A stretch of 64,000 bases of DNA from Prochlorococcus marinus XMU1411 (lineage in GTDB: Bacteria; Cyanobacteriota; Cyanobacteriia; PCC-6307; Cyanobiaceae): contig NZ_JAAORI010000002.1 in NCBI RefSeq assembly GCF_017696075.1, positions 152,620 through 216,619 of the forward strand, given 5' to 3'. Shown one piece after another: positions 8,297 through 18,669 of this stretch. Under the pieces are notes generated by a model. That model did no database searches and was not told the DNA's origin. It saw only the letters and a program-made list of their open reading frames with translations. Position 1 is the first letter of the stretch; the number at the start of each line of letters is the position of its first letter. The translations under genes and the position numbers were made by a program.

Positions 8297-11203
8297 ATGA
8301 AATCTCAAAATAGCAAAGAACAAAAATCAGACTTTTCTTATAAAGAAACTTTAAATTTATTAAAAACTGATTTCTCAATGCGCGCAAATTCAGTTGTAAG
8401 AGAACCTGAGATACAGAATTTTTGGGCTAATAATGATATTGATTTCCAATTAGGTTCAAACAATTCAGGCGAAATATTTACATTACATGATGGCCCTCCT
8501 TATGCAAATGGAGCTCTTCATATGGGTCATGCCCTTAATAAAGTTTTAAAAGACATAATTAATAAGTACAAAACCTTAAGAGGATTTAGGGTTCATTTCG
8601 TACCTGGTTGGGACTGTCATGGATTACCTATTGAATTAAAAGTTCTTCAGAATTTAAAATCTGATGAAAGAAAGAATCTTGATACTCTAAATTTAAGAAA
8701 AAAAGCAACAGATTATGCCCATATTCAAATTAATAATCAAAAGGAGGGTTTCAAAAGGTGGGGCATATGGGGAAATTGGGATAACCCTTACTTAACTCTT
8801 AAGAAAAGTTATGAATCTGCTCAGATTGGAGTATTTGGGAAAATGTTTTTAAATGGATATATATATCGAGGTCTTAAACCTGTGCATTGGAGTCCAAGTT
8901 CGAGGACTGCACTTGCAGAAGCAGAATTAGAATATCCGGATGAACATTATTCAAAAAGTATTTATGTTTCATTAAAAATTACTAATATATCTGATCAAAT
9001 TCTATTAAATTTCAACCCAGAAAATCTTAATATCAAAAAAGATTTTTTTCAAAATAATTCTTTCATAACTATTTGGACCACTACTCCTTGGACCATACCT
9101 GCAAATGAAGCAGTTGCAGTAAATCCAAAAATAAAGTACGTTTTTGCTATCGATGAAGAGAAACGAATTTACCTTTTTGCAAAGGATTTATCTTCTGAAA
9201 TAAGTAAGAAATTTAATAAAGATTTCAAGGTGCTTTTAGAGGTTAGAGGTTCTGAATTGGAAAATATTGAATATCAACATCCTACTAAGGATAAAAATTG
9301 CAGAATCTTGATTGGGGGGGATTACATTACGACAGAATCAGGTACTGGAATTGTTCATACTGCACCTGGTCATGGGATAGATGACTTTAATGTGGGGCAA
9401 AAATATGATTTACCTATTACATGTGTTGTTGATGAAAAAGGGAACTTAAATGAATCTTCTGGACAATTTCAAGGATCCAATGTCCTGAAAGATGCCAATA
9501 ATTTAATTATTGAATATTTAAAAGGAAATAATTTGCTTCTATTACAAGAAAATTATAAACATAGATATCCGTATGATTGGAGAACCAAAAAACCAACTAT
9601 TTTTAGGGCAACAGAACAATGGTTTGCCTCTGTAAATGGCTTTAGATCATCTGCATTAAAGGCAATCGAAGATGTTGAATGGATGCCAGAGACTGGAAAG
9701 AAAAGAATTTATTCTATGGTTGTTGGGAGAGGAGATTGGTGTATTTCTAGACAGAGGTCATGGGGTGTACCTATTCCAGTTTTTTATAAAAAAAATGGTA
9801 ATGATATCCTACTTAACAACGAGATAATTAATCATATTCAAGAACTTTTTAGTGAACATGGAGCAGATATTTGGTGGGATTGGGATGTTAAGAATCTTTT
9901 GCCTGAAAGTTATGCAAAAGAATCGGATCAATGGAAAAAAGGGACAGATACAATGGATGTTTGGTTCGATTCAGGATCTAGCTGGGCCGCAGTATGTGAA
10001 CTGAGAAGTGAATTAAAGTATCCAGCAGATCTTTATTTAGAGGGCTCAGATCAACATCGAGGATGGTTTCAGTCTTCTTTGCTTACATCTGTTGCAGTCA
10101 ATAATAAACCTCCCTATAAGAAAGTTTTAACTCATGGTTTTGCACTTGATGAAAATGGAAGAAAAATGAGTAAATCTTTAGGAAATGTTGTTGACCCAAA
10201 TATAATTATTAATGGAGGTAATAATAAAAAAACTGACCCTGCTTATGGTGCTGATGTTTTAAGGCTATGGGTAAGCTCTGTAGATTATTCAGTTGATGTT
10301 CCAATTGGTTCAAATATACTCAAGCAACTTTCAGACGTTTACAGAAAAGTTCGTAATACTGCAAGATATCTTCTTGGTAATATTCATGATTATGATCCTA
10401 ATGTTGATAATTTTGAAATTGATCAATTGCCTCTCTTAGATCAATGGATGTTAGGCAGACTAGTTGAGGTTACAGATGAAATATCAAATGCTTATGAAAA
10501 TTATGAATTTTCAAAATTTTTCCAAATCTTGCAAAGTTTTTGCGTTGTAGATCTATCAAATTTTTATTTGGATATTGCGAAGGATAGGTTGTATGTAAGT
10601 TCTAAATCACAATTTAGGAGAAGATCATGTCAGTTCGTCATGTCAAAAGTTGTTGAAAATTTAGCTGTACTTATTTCTCCAGTGCTTTGTCATATGGCTG
10701 AAGATATTTGGCAAAATATACCATATTCAACTAAAGAAAAATCAGTCTTTCAAAGAGGATGGCCAATATTTTCGCAGTCATGGAAAAATCAAATACTTAA
10801 TGAACACATTACAAATTTAAGAAATTTGAGAGTTGAAATTAATAAGGCTATAGAAGGATGTAGAAACAAACAAATAATTGGAGCAGCTTTGGAAACTGAA
10901 GTTAATTATTTACCTGAAGATAAAGTTTTAAAAGATTCACTTACTTGGCTAAAAGAATTTGGCAATCAAGATGTAGATTTATTTAGGGATTGGCTTATAG
11001 TATCAAACTTCCAAGTGGTATCTGATTTAGCGGAAAATTCTCTAATTATTGATGACAATGCACTTGGAAAAATACAAATATTAAAAGCTCAAGGTCAAAA
11101 ATGTGATAGATGTTGGCATTATCAAAAAGAAACTTTTATTGGAATACAAAATACAAAATTATGCAAAAGATGTTCAAATATTATTAATTTTGAATTTATT
11201 TAA
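8297..11203 (+). CDS. ileS: Isoleucyl-tRNA synthetase
   Basis: Class Ia aminoacyl-tRNA synthetase of 968 residues, full length for the bacterial type. The HIGH motif appears as HMGH at residues 75-78 in [11 protein letters not shown]. The CP1 editing domain begins near 256 with [13 protein letters not shown]. The KMSKS loop is intact ([10 protein letters not shown], near 615). The C-terminal zinc finger is CDRCWHY...CKRCS within the last 35 residues. The start is the ATG at 8297. Its last 4 bases overlap the end of the convergent small gene on the other strand. Confidence 0.98.
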   Translation: MKSQNSKEQKSDFSYKETLNLLKTDFSMRANSVVREPEIQNFWANNDIDFQLGSNNSGEIFTLHDGPPYANGALHMGHALNKVLKDIINKYKTLRGFRVHFVPGWDCHGLPIELKVLQNLKSDERKNLDTLNLRKKATDYAHIQINNQKEGFKRWGIWGNWDNPYLTLKKSYESAQIGVFGKMFLNGYIYRGLKPVHWSPSSRTALAEAELEYPDEHYSKSIYVSLKITNISDQILLNFNPENLNIKKDFFQNNSFITIWTTTPWTIPANEAVAVNPKIKYVFAIDEEKRIYLFAKDLSSEISKKFNKDFKVLLEVRGSELENIEYQHPTKDKNCRILIGGDYITTESGTGIVHTAPGHGIDDFNVGQKYDLPITCVVDEKGNLNESSGQFQGSNVLKDANNLIIEYLKGNNLLLLQENYKHRYPYDWRTKKPTIFRATEQWFASVNGFRSSALKAIEDVEWMPETGKKRIYSMVVGRGDWCISRQRSWGVPIPVFYKKNGNDILLNNEIINHIQELFSEHGADIWWDWDVKNLLPESYAKESDQWKKGTDTMDVWFDSGSSWAAVCELRSELKYPADLYLEGSDQHRGWFQSSLLTSVAVNNKPPYKKVLTHGFALDENGRKMSKSLGNVVDPNIIINGGNNKKTDPAYGADVLRLWVSSVDYSVDVPIGSNILKQLSDVYRKVRNTARYLLGNIHDYDPNVDNFEIDQLPLLDQWMLGRLVEVTDEISNAYENYEFSKFFQILQSFCVVDLSNFYLDIAKDRLYVSSKSQFRRRSCQFVMSKVVENLAVLISPVLCHMAEDIWQNIPYSTKEKSVFQRGWPIFSQSWKNQILNEHITNLRNLRVEINKAIEGCRNKQIIGAALETEVNYLPEDKVLKDSLTWLKEFGNQDVDLFRDWLIVSNFQVVSDLAENSLIIDDNALGKIQILKAQGQKCDRCWHYQKETFIGIQNTKLCKRCSNIINFEFI

Positions 11204-11535
11204 ATCCAGTTTTTTTGATTCAAAAAGAAAACTGAGTTTTCATTTTCTCTTATAAAATTTTCTCCGGTCTCTGTTAAAGGTGCTTTATAAAGTTTAAAAT
11301 TCTTAATTATATAATTAAGTGCTATTACTTTTTTTTCTGAATCTATTTCAATTGGATGAGTTGTTGAGCTACTGAAACCTCTGAAAATAATTATTTCTAA
11401 TTGTTCTTTTTGATTTTCTTTTTGAATGAAACCCTCTAGTTTGAGTATCCTATCAGGTATTTCGGAACTAATTTTTTCAAGACTATTTATTAAATCAATT
11501 TCTGCCATTTTCGGAGAAGTAAGAGTTTCTTCCAT
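11200..11535 (-). CDS. Conserved cyanobacterial protein (DUF7734-like)
   Basis: A 111-residue soluble protein. The core phrase [18 protein letters not shown], preceded by RILKLEGF, matches a small domain shared by cyanobacteria and plants that I recall as DUF7734. No function is known. Two starts are possible: ATG at 11535, or a second ATG at 11508 that shortens the overlap with the upstream membrane-protein gene from 41 to 14 bases. The overlap with DUF3177 suggests co-transcription. Confidence 0.7.
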   Translation of the reverse strand: MEETLTSPKMAEIDLINSLEKISSEIPDRILKLEGFIQKENQKEQLEIIIFRGFSSSTTHPIEIDSEKKVIALNYIIKNFKLYKAPLTETGENFIRENENSVFFLNQKNWI

Positions 11536-12118
11536 TTTTAGGTAATTTTAGGATTGACCATTGAATTAATCCTAAAGAGTAGATTAGTAATGAAAATAAT
11601 CCTAAATATTTTGCTACCGGCTGAGTAAAATTAGCTCCGAAGAAAAAATTAAATAAATTTTTGATAATAATGTAGAAATTTGAAGAAGGGTGAAGCCAAA
11701 TTTCGCATGCAGCAGAATTAATAAAAGAAAAGCAGCTCAAGTTTTGTAAACTTTGAATAAAGAAATTTAGAGATATAAAAGTTAGTGCCCATCTCCATAT
11801 TTTTGTTGTTGTGATAATGGGGTAAGAAAAATCATATTCTTTAAATTCATCATTAATATCAGTCCAAAACCAAACTGAAGTCGTCATTAATATTGTTGAA
11901 ATATTTGTTATGGTCAAAGCATAATTATATTTACCTATTAAAAGTAAAAGGCTTATGAAAAATAAAAGTGATATTTTCCAATAAATTGTTAGAAGTTTAT
12001 TAACAGCTTTATTTCTTTTTTTAATGGACCAAAAGAATAATGCAACAGGAATACCAATAAAGAAAATTATTGTAAGTTGAAATGATAGCCAAATAGAAAC
12101 TTGATTAAAAACGTTCAA
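11495..12118 (-). CDS. DUF3177-like integral membrane protein
   Basis: A 207-residue hydrophobic protein with about five predicted membrane segments (around residues 12-30, 45-60, 66-84, 108-126 and 170-190). It contains a central VWFWTDINDEFKEYDFSYP loop and the phrase ENNA-free SCFSFINSAACEIWLHPS between segments. The organisation matches the cyanobacteria-specific DUF3177 family as I remember it; its function is unknown. The 3' end overlaps the DUF7734-like gene. The start is the ATG at 12118. Confidence 0.7.
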   Translation of the reverse strand: MNVFNQVSIWLSFQLTIIFFIGIPVALFFWSIKKRNKAVNKLLTIYWKISLLFFISLLLLIGKYNYALTITNISTILMTTSVWFWTDINDEFKEYDFSYPIITTTKIWRWALTFISLNFFIQSLQNLSCFSFINSAACEIWLHPSSNFYIIIKNLFNFFFGANFTQPVAKYLGLFSLLIYSLGLIQWSILKLPKNGRNSYFSENGRN

Positions 12119-12240
12119 AACTTTTTCTTTTTACATACATAATAATTAAACATCAAACGGTTACTTTTAATCTTACTATTGTCATAGTTATGAATATTAT
12201 GCATCTTTGTATTATTGCTGAGAAATAAACCAATTATTGT

Positions 12241-12870
12241 ATGAGACAGCATGTAAATCCACTTAGTAGAAATTTCAATGAAATTGAGAGAATACCTTCT
12301 TTGAGCGACATGTTTGGAAATTCTAAATTGAATCTTCATTTGGATATAGGTTCTGCTGCCGGGGAGTTTCTTTTCGATTTAGCTCTAGATAATACCAGTT
12401 GGAATTATTTAGGAATTGAAATTCGTGAGAGATTAGTCAAAAATGCTAAATTAAAAGTGATTGAAAAAGAAATCAAAAATCTATATTTTTTATTTGGTAA
12501 TGCTAATAATATTTTGAATGATGTCCAAAGTAAAATTATTATTAAAAATCTAAAAAGCATTTCTTTTAATTTTCCTGATCCATGGTTTAAAAAGAGACAT
12601 TTTAAAAGGCGTGTAATTCAGCCAGAATTTATTAATATTCTCTCAAATTCATTACAAAAAGGGACCCTAATTTTTATAAAAACAGATGTAAAGGATCTAT
12701 TCGATTACATGGATAGCACTATATCAAGTAATTTTTATTTTAAAAAAATAGATAAAAAAGATTTTGATTATTCTAAAAGTTTTAATCCAAGTAAAGTTAA
12801 AACTAATCGTGAAAAGTATGTAATTGTTAACCAACTTGAAATTTTTGAAAGGATTTATATAAAAGATTGA
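12241..12870 (+). CDS. trmB: tRNA (guanine-N7-)-methyltransferase
   Basis: SAM-dependent enzyme forming m7G46 in the tRNA variable loop. It starts MRQHVNPLS, a family hallmark. The SAM-binding segment reads [17 protein letters not shown] near residue 34, followed by [11 protein letters not shown]. The catalytic core phrase [21 protein letters not shown] is seen near 108, and TNREKYV at the C-terminus contacts substrate. The 209 residues fit the bacterial family. It ends 7 bases from the convergent glmM stop. Confidence 0.94.
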   Translation: MRQHVNPLSRNFNEIERIPSLSDMFGNSKLNLHLDIGSAAGEFLFDLALDNTSWNYLGIEIRERLVKNAKLKVIEKEIKNLYFLFGNANNILNDVQSKIIIKNLKSISFNFPDPWFKKRHFKRRVIQPEFINILSNSLQKGTLIFIKTDVKDLFDYMDSTISSNFYFKKIDKKDFDYSKSFNPSKVKTNREKYVIVNQLEIFERIYIKD

Positions 12871-12877
12871 TTAATTG

Positions 12878-14230
12878 TTAGTTAATTATTTTATTAATTT
12901 CTAAAAAGAGTTTGTTTGTTATCTCTCTTGATAAAGAATCAACTTTTTTCTTGTTTTTGGCTTCAACAAGAATTCGCATTAATGGTTCTGTGCCACTAGG
13001 CCTAATGTAAATCCTACAATTATCAGAATAAGTTTTATGAAAATTTTCTATAATTTGATAGATTAAAATTTTGGTTTCTGGATTTATTTTTTTCATATTA
13101 AAATTTAAATTAATATTTGTAAGTTTCTGTGAAAAAGGTTCAAAACTACTATTCAGCCAATCATTTAATGTAATATTTTTCTTTTTACAGTATTTAGAAA
13201 TTTGAAGTGCAGTCAATATTCCATCTCCGGAAAAGTTATTAATTTTTGAAAGAATATGTCCAGACTGTTCTCCACCCAAAACAGCTCTTTTTTCCTTAAT
13301 TGCTTCATAAACGTATTTATCTCCTACATCAGTTCGATATAAAATTCCACCAATTTCGTTCCAGGCCTTTTCAAAACCTAAATTTGCCATTTGAGTTGAT
13401 ATTAGTAAATTATTTGTTAGAGTCTTTTGTCCCATAAGTTCTCTTCCCCAGAGAAAAAGCATATGATCTCCATCTAATACATTGCCTTTAGAATCTAATC
13501 CAATTACTCTATCAGCATCTCCATCAAAGCTAAATCCCATATCTGCAGGATTCTCTCTTAATGCTTTTTTTAATGGTTCGAGGTTAGTAGAACCACAATT
13601 CATATTAATTTTTAATCCATTTTTAGAGTTATTGATAACTCTTACATCAGCACCCAGACTCTGAAAAATTTTTTTTGCGCAAGTTGTTGCTGATCCATAG
13701 CATGTGTCTAATATAATTTTCATGCCGCTTAAATTTTCCTCGCCCATTGATTGGATTAAGCTTTTGATGTAAATGTCCATAAGCTCTTTATTTGTTGTTA
13801 GAGAGATATCTTTTGTCGCAACTGTTGTATTTTGATTTGACTTTTCAATAAATTTTTGAATTTTATTTTCAAAATTCTTGGTAATTTTTTGACCATTATG
13901 ATCAAAGATTTTTATGCCGTTATATTCAGGAGGATTATGACTTGCTGATATCATTATCCCACTACTAAAATTTTCTTGTTGGATTAAAAAAGGGATAGCT
14001 GGGGTGGGGCAGATTCCAAGATTTATAAATTCTTTGCCACTTGCATTTATACCTTTTGTTATTGCATGAAGCAGAATATCTCCGCTAATTCTCGTATCTC
14101 TTCCAATTAATATTGGATTATTATTGTCTAAATTAGAACCTAAAGCAAAACCAACTTTATATGCTAAAGAATATGTTATTTCTTCATCAAATATTCCTCT
14201 TATTCCATCAGTTCCGAAGATTGTTTGCAT
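12878..14230 (-). CDS. glmM: Phosphoglucosamine mutase
   Basis: Interconverts glucosamine-6-P and glucosamine-1-P for peptidoglycan and lipopolysaccharide precursors. All alpha-phosphohexomutase loops are present: the catalytic phosphoserine in [10 protein letters not shown] (Ser97), the metal loop DGDADR near 240, the sugar loop GGEQSGH near 323, and the phosphate-binding [11 protein letters not shown] near 412. The [11 protein letters not shown] start and the 450-residue length favour GlmM over other paralogues. A second mutase with different loop details lies at 45.7 kb. The start is the ATG at 14230. Confidence 0.94.
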   Translation of the reverse strand: MQTIFGTDGIRGIFDEEITYSLAYKVGFALGSNLDNNNPILIGRDTRISGDILLHAITKGINASGKEFINLGICPTPAIPFLIQQENFSSGIMISASHNPPEYNGIKIFDHNGQKITKNFENKIQKFIEKSNQNTTVATKDISLTTNKELMDIYIKSLIQSMGEENLSGMKIILDTCYGSATTCAKKIFQSLGADVRVINNSKNGLKINMNCGSTNLEPLKKALRENPADMGFSFDGDADRVIGLDSKGNVLDGDHMLFLWGRELMGQKTLTNNLLISTQMANLGFEKAWNEIGGILYRTDVGDKYVYEAIKEKRAVLGGEQSGHILSKINNFSGDGILTALQISKYCKKKNITLNDWLNSSFEPFSQKLTNINLNFNMKKINPETKILIYQIIENFHKTYSDNCRIYIRPSGTEPLMRILVEAKNKKKVDSLSREITNKLFLEINKIIN

Positions 14231-14365
14231 AATTAGATTTCAGGAACTAAAAATATTTTTCATTTTATTTAAATCTTATTTTATCAGTTGATTAAAAGGT
14301 AAAAGAATATTTTTCTCTCAATTTGTTTATCTTATTTAATATATTAAAAACAGTAATTATTCAGA

Positions 14366-14911
14366 ATGCAAACTGAGAGTAGAGAACCACTTTTAAATAA
14401 AAACTTAAAAGCAATACTTGTTTTTTTAGTTGTTGTTCTTATTATTTCTTTGATTTTTTTTAGAAATCTTTTTTTTCAATCAACTTATCTTCTTAAGAGT
14501 TTTGGAGAATTATCTGTTGATCCCGAAATAGCTTTTAAAAACAATAAGCCAACATTCCTTGAATTTTACGCTGAATGGTGCGAAGTTTGCAAAGAAATGG
14601 CTCCAAAAGTATCAGCCTTGAAGGAGACATACGAAGAAGATATTAACTTTGTTTTTTTAAATGTTGATAATCAAAAATGGGAAAATTATATTCGAAAATT
14701 TGATGTCAATGGGATTCCTCAAATTAACCTTTTCGATACAAAAGGTAATTTAAAATCTACTTTTATTGGTAATCAACAAGAAGTAATAATAAGAGAATCA
14801 ATAGCAGATTTAGAAAAAGAAGTGGGATCTCAAGAAAAAATTCTTAATGCTGAATTTTCTGAAATCAAAGAAAATAAAAATTATGAAGTCACCCCTCTTA
14901 GTCATGGATGA
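14366..14911 (+). CDS. txlA: Membrane-anchored thioredoxin-like protein (TxlA/HCF164 type)
   Basis: A 181-residue protein with one N-terminal membrane anchor (residues 16-33) and a thioredoxin domain. The redox site is WCEVCK at 71-76 (Cys72, Cys75), preceded by TFLEFYAE; the cis-proline region is VNGIPQINLF. This architecture matches cyanobacterial TxlA and plant HCF164, which deliver reductant across the thylakoid for cytochrome c and b6f maturation. The assignment to TxlA is from architecture. It ends 3 bases before the convergent thyX stop. Confidence 0.85.
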   Translation: MQTESREPLLNKNLKAILVFLVVVLIISLIFFRNLFFQSTYLLKSFGELSVDPEIAFKNNKPTFLEFYAEWCEVCKEMAPKVSALKETYEEDINFVFLNVDNQKWENYIRKFDVNGIPQINLFDTKGNLKSTFIGNQQEVIIRESIADLEKEVGSQEKILNAEFSEIKENKNYEVTPLSHG

Positions 14912-14914
14912 TTT

Positions 14915-15547
14915 TTACCAATCTAGAGATTCTGATACAATCGGAAAACTTTTTTTGAAAATAGATTTGCAATCTTGGGCAATGGACTTATGTTCTTCTT
15001 GAGTACCGTGAGCTGACCTTAAATTAATATAGTGAATCCATGACCTGCATGATCCAGACATATAAATTCTAGTTGGGGTTGCTAATGGTAAAACAAATCT
15101 TGCACATTCTTTGGCTATTCCTTCGGCAAGTAAATCTTCATATAATTCTGAAGCAGCTTTAAAATGTGAAGAAATTTTTGTATTGAATCTTTTTTTTAAT
15201 TCATCAGGTAGATCTGCAATAGAATTTTGCCTATTTTTAAAATCTTGTCTTCTTAAATCTGGTAGAGGAATGTTCCCCAATTGAGAACTATCTGCATATC
15301 TCTGCGAAAATTCCTGAAAAGTAAATGATCTATGTCTTAAAATTTGAGCAGCAATTCCCCTGTTTGTTTCTATTTGTAAGGTCATAAATGATTGTTCGAA
15401 CACACTCCAATGTTCATTTTTAATGCAATAACTTAATAATTTTGAATAATCTTCATTTTTCTGATTGCTTGGATTGCTAACTCTTGCAATATAAGCCATC
15501 GTTTTTTCTGCATCCGGAGTTAAGGAAATAAGTTCAACTTTACTCAT
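14915..15547 (-). CDS. thyX: Flavin-dependent thymidylate synthase
   Basis: Makes dTMP from dUMP using methylene-tetrahydrofolate and reduced FAD, replacing ThyA. The signature RHRx7S is seen as RHRSFTFQEFS at residues 71-81, extended by QRYADSS. The C-terminal region MSGSCRSWIHYINLRSAHGTQEE carries the second conserved block. The length, 210 residues, is typical. It follows dcd by one base and then a CobO-like gene, so the three probably form one operon; Dcd supplies dUTP, the source of the dUMP that ThyX uses. Confidence 0.95.
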   Translation of the reverse strand: MSKVELISLTPDAEKTMAYIARVSNPSNQKNEDYSKLLSYCIKNEHWSVFEQSFMTLQIETNRGIAAQILRHRSFTFQEFSQRYADSSQLGNIPLPDLRRQDFKNRQNSIADLPDELKKRFNTKISSHFKAASELYEDLLAEGIAKECARFVLPLATPTRIYMSGSCRSWIHYINLRSAHGTQEEHKSIAQDCKSIFKKSFPIVSESLDW

Positions 15548-15548
15548 T

Positions 15549-16142
15549 TTAAATCTTTGCTAGAGTTACCTTTTCTGGTTGATTTTGATATTTACCCCTT
15601 CTATCTTCATATGTTGTAGAGCAAGGATCACCCTCAAAAAAGAGAAGCTGACAGATTCCCTCGTTGGCATAAATTCTGCAATCAGCACCTGAACTATTAC
15701 TAAATTCTAAAGTTAGGTGGCCTTCCCAACCTGCTTCTGCAGGAGTTGTATTAACAATAATTCCTAAACGTGCATAAGTACTTTTCCCAATGCAAATTAC
15801 AGTAATATTTTCGGGTACTTTCATCTTTTCTAAGGCTACCCCTAAACCATATGAGTGAGCAGGAAGAATAAAAAAGTCTCCATCATCATCATGGTGCAGG
15901 ACAGTTTTTTCTAAATTATTTGGATTAAACTTTTTAGGATTCATTACAGTTCCTGGAATATGCCTAAAAATTAGGAATTCTTTCGATGAAAGTCTTAAAT
16001 CATAGCCATATGAGGAACATCCGTAACTCAAAACTGGCTTTTGTTTATTGTCAGGCTCAAGATGTCGCACCAAGTCTGATTGGAAGGGGTTTATCATTCC
16101 TTCAGAAGCTTTTTGATTTATCCAGAGATCATTTTTAAGCAT
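15549..16142 (-). CDS. dcd: dCTP deaminase
   Basis: Deaminates dCTP to dUTP, feeding dTMP synthesis. The trimeric dUTPase-fold core is visible: KSTYARLGI near residue 120, then TPAEAGWEGHLTLEFSN with the catalytic glutamate region near 137, and RIYANEGICQLLFFEGD near 157. The 197 residues fit the monofunctional Dcd. It is packed between thyX (1-base gap) and the CobO-like gene (4-base gap), all on the minus strand. Confidence 0.93.
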   Translation of the reverse strand: MLKNDLWINQKASEGMINPFQSDLVRHLEPDNKQKPVLSYGCSSYGYDLRLSSKEFLIFRHIPGTVMNPKKFNPNNLEKTVLHHDDDGDFFILPAHSYGLGVALEKMKVPENITVICIGKSTYARLGIIVNTTPAEAGWEGHLTLEFSNSSGADCRIYANEGICQLLFFEGDPCSTTYEDRRGKYQNQPEKVTLAKI

Positions 16143-16146
16143 TGTT

Positions 16147-16728
16147 TTATGAGCGAAGTTCAGTAATTTGGTTGGCCATTAAAGATAATTCTTTAGGAAT
16201 ATCTGTACCAGTAAGAATTACATCTCCTGCTATAAATCGGTTTTTAAGTGTTGAAATCAAATCATCCTTATCGATAATTTTCATCTCAATTGCAAGAAAA
16301 ATTTCATCAAGTATTATTTGATCATTTTCACCAGAAAGTAATTGTTTTTTGCAAAAATTCCATAATTCATAAGTTGATTCATGAATAGTTTTTTTTAAAT
16401 TTTCATCATTTTCAATTTCTTCAGAATGATATTGATCAAAAGCATGTGATGATCTTACCCAAGTTAAGTTGCCACAAAGCTTTACTGCATTAGAAATACC
16501 TTGTTTAACACCTCCTTTCATGAATTGAACTAAAAGTACTTTCCTGCCAAGAGCAGCATTTCTAAGGCAGTCTCTAATGATAGAGCTATAACTTCCTCTG
16601 TAGGAAGACTGATAGATTTGGATTTGCCCGTTTTGAATAAAATTTTTTAAGTTTATCTTGTTAGAAGAACTTATTTTTACTAACTCGGGGTTGCTTCTTG
16701 AATAACTATTAGATGAACTAATTACCAT
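16147..16728 (-). CDS. CobO/BtuR-family P-loop protein with degenerate Walker A
   Basis: Resembles cob(I)alamin adenosyltransferases of the CobA/CobO/BtuR family over its full 193 residues: the segment after the P-loop (RDCLRNAALGRKVLLVQFMKGG), the WVRSS region, and the Walker B-like QIILDEIFLAIEMKIID near 138. The usual GxGKGKT/S P-loop is replaced at residues 41-50 by SSYRGSYSSI, with no lysine. It may therefore not bind ATP in the standard way, and adenosyltransferase activity should not be assumed. It is the first gene of the unit followed by dcd and thyX, and is divergent from ntcA. Confidence 0.7.
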   Translation of the reverse strand: MVISSSNSYSRSNPELVKISSSNKINLKNFIQNGQIQIYQSSYRGSYSSIIRDCLRNAALGRKVLLVQFMKGGVKQGISNAVKLCGNLTWVRSSHAFDQYHSEEIENDENLKKTIHESTYELWNFCKKQLLSGENDQIILDEIFLAIEMKIIDKDDLISTLKNRFIAGDVILTGTDIPKELSLMANQITELRS

Positions 16729-16869
16729 TATTTTAGATTTCTTTATCTACATGCAGTATAATTTGAATTTATTTACGCTGCATATAGTGTAATTTTACTT
16801 AAAAAAGAGTTCAGAAAGTTTAAACTATTTTAAAAAATTTTATGGAGAAACCAATAAGAATTGAAAATT

Positions 16870-16883
16870 GTTACTGTTGATAC
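16870..16883 (+). promoter_or_regulatory. Putative NtcA-binding site in the ntcA promoter
   Basis: The sequence GTTACTGTTGATAC is one base off the NtcA consensus GTA-N8-TAC. A TAN3T -10 element (TAAATT, 16906-16911) begins 22 bases after the box, the spacing of NtcA-activated class II promoters. The start codon of ntcA follows at 16932. Autoregulation of ntcA is known in cyanobacteria; binding here is inferred. Confidence 0.6.
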
Positions 16884-16931
16884 AAGATATTTTAAGGTGT
16901 CTTCTTAAATTTTTTAATAGTCAGATTACTT

Positions 16932-17666
16932 ATGATACCTTCTTCTCGAGGATTCAACAGATTCAGTTCGCAACAATCCGGACAAAGTAAAATAACTTCT
17001 GTTGGAGAACGTTTCCCAATCAATAGAACTTTAATGGAAGTAATTAAAGGTCTAGAAGGTGCAAGCACAGAAATGGTTGAGAGATCTAAAACAATATTCT
17101 TCCCAGGAGATCCTGCAGAGAGGGTTTATTTAATAAGGAGAGGAGCAGTAAGGTTGTCAAGAGTTTATGAGTCAGGTGAAGAGATAACTGTTGCTCTCCT
17201 TAGAGAAAATAGTCTTTTTGGTGTTTTATCTCTCTTAACAGGCCATAGATCCGATCGTTTTTATCATGCTATAGCTTTTACAAGAGTTGAAATAATAACA
17301 GCCCCCGCGAATTCTGTTTTAAGAGCAATTGAAGATGATGCCTCTGTAGGATTATTATTACTACAGGGTCTTTCAAGTAGGATCCTGCAAACAGAAACAA
17401 TGATAGAAACTCTTACGCATAGGGATATGTCTTCTCGTTTAGTTAGCTTTTTAATGGTCCTTTGTAGAGACTTTGGAGTTGCAAGTGAAAAAGGTATTAC
17501 AATCGATTTAAGACTTTCACATCAAGCAATTGCGGAAGCTATTGGTTCAACAAGAGTCACAATTACAAGATTATTAGGAGATTTGAAAGATTCTGGACTT
17601 GTTAATATTGAAAGAAAAAAGATTACAGTATTTGATCCAATAGCTCTTGCAAAAAGATTTAATTGA
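16932..17666 (+). CDS. ntcA: Global nitrogen regulator NtcA
   Basis: CRP/FNR-family activator that senses 2-oxoglutarate and controls nitrogen assimilation. The cyclic-nucleotide-like beta roll spans about residues 50-130 ([34 protein letters not shown]). The long dimer helix is near 140-165, and the helix-turn-helix is [24 protein letters not shown] at about 195-218. The 244-residue length is slightly more than the 220-225 residues of freshwater homologues because of a Ser/Gln-rich N-terminus. Its promoter carries an NtcA-type box, and amt1 at 30.7 kb is a likely target. Confidence 0.97.
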   Translation: MIPSSRGFNRFSSQQSGQSKITSVGERFPINRTLMEVIKGLEGASTEMVERSKTIFFPGDPAERVYLIRRGAVRLSRVYESGEEITVALLRENSLFGVLSLLTGHRSDRFYHAIAFTRVEIITAPANSVLRAIEDDASVGLLLLQGLSSRILQTETMIETLTHRDMSSRLVSFLMVLCRDFGVASEKGITIDLRLSHQAIAEAIGSTRVTITRLLGDLKDSGLVNIERKKITVFDPIALAKRFN

Positions 17667-17704
17667 TTCATCTTAACTATGATGTATTGAGTATATGAAA
17701 TAGT

Positions 17705-18664
17705 GTGGCTTGGATTTTAATTGCTTTTTTAATATTACTCGGAGGATTAATTGCACCATTTGGTGATCTGCTTGGTACAAAGATTGGAAAAGCAAGATTT
17801 AGTATCTTAAAATTAAGACCTAAGAAAACCGCAACAATTGTAACTGTCATCACTGGGGGCTTTATTAGTGCAATATCTATAGGATTATTGATTTTAGTTA
17901 GTGAAGAATTTAGGCAAAGACTTTTTGTTGATATCCCTTTTTTGCAAAAAACTTTGGATGAGAGTAAAAAGGCTCTTCTTCCTTTGCAAGAAGAAAGAAA
18001 GAGGCTTGAGGATAAGATTACTAATAAAGAAAAGGAACTAAAAAAACTCAAAAGTGATGTTAAAGAATTTAGGAGAGGAAATGTAGTTATAAAAAGAGGG
18101 CAAACTTTATTTATTGCTCAAGTTACTTCTAATCCAGATATAAAATTAGATCTAGCAAATATTTATAATAGTGCAGATAGATATGTTCAGAAAATTGTAA
18201 TACCTACTAAAAAAGAAATAAAAAATATTCTTTTGTGGAGACCTAGTGATATTTCTGAAATTGAATTAGTTACTTCAAAAGGTGGAAATTGGATCTTATT
18301 GATTAAATCAGCAACTAATGTTTTAAAAGGAGATAACTTCGTTTTTGTTTACCCAGAATTACTGCAAAATAAAATCATTGTAAGAAGAGGAGAAGTTATT
18401 ACTAGTGCAATTCTTGAAACAAAGGATTTTGGGTATAAAAATATTAATTCAAAAATTAAAACTTTGTTGAGAAAAACCAGAGATAAAATAAAGTTAAGAG
18501 GATCTATTGTTAATGAAATTAGTACAAGAGGCGACTTTATTAAAAAAATTAGAGATTCATTGAAGATAAATCAAAATAATGAATATCTATTAGAGGTTAT
18601 ATCTTTAAATGATAGTAAAACTGCTGATCCAATAATAGTGGAGTTAAACATAACTAAATTATAG
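17705..18664 (+). CDS. DUF3084 membrane and coiled-coil protein
   Basis: A 319-residue protein starting at GTG (17705). Two membrane segments (about residues 2-20 and 43-66) are followed by a charged coiled coil (about 85-125, rich in K and E heptads), then a soluble alpha/beta C-terminal domain. The early phrase GGLIAPFGDLLGTKIGKARFS matches the DUF3084 family common in cyanobacteria. Its function is unknown; the shape recalls proteins that tether to a membrane through a coiled coil. It starts 38 bases after ntcA and ends 5 bases before the RNase H-fold gene, so co-expression is likely. Confidence 0.78.
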   Translation: MAWILIAFLILLGGLIAPFGDLLGTKIGKARFSILKLRPKKTATIVTVITGGFISAISIGLLILVSEEFRQRLFVDIPFLQKTLDESKKALLPLQEERKRLEDKITNKEKELKKLKSDVKEFRRGNVVIKRGQTLFIAQVTSNPDIKLDLANIYNSADRYVQKIVIPTKKEIKNILLWRPSDISEIELVTSKGGNWILLIKSATNVLKGDNFVFVYPELLQNKIIVRRGEVITSAILETKDFGYKNINSKIKTLLRKTRDKIKLRGSIVNEISTRGDFIKKIRDSLKINQNNEYLLEVISLNDSKTADPIIVELNITKL

Positions 18665-18669
18665 TCTTA

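Noticed and set aside
12115..12339. Minus-strand frame of 74 codons over the trmB start
   Set aside because: It is antisense to the conserved beginning of trmB (MRQHVNPLS) and has no coding character of its own.
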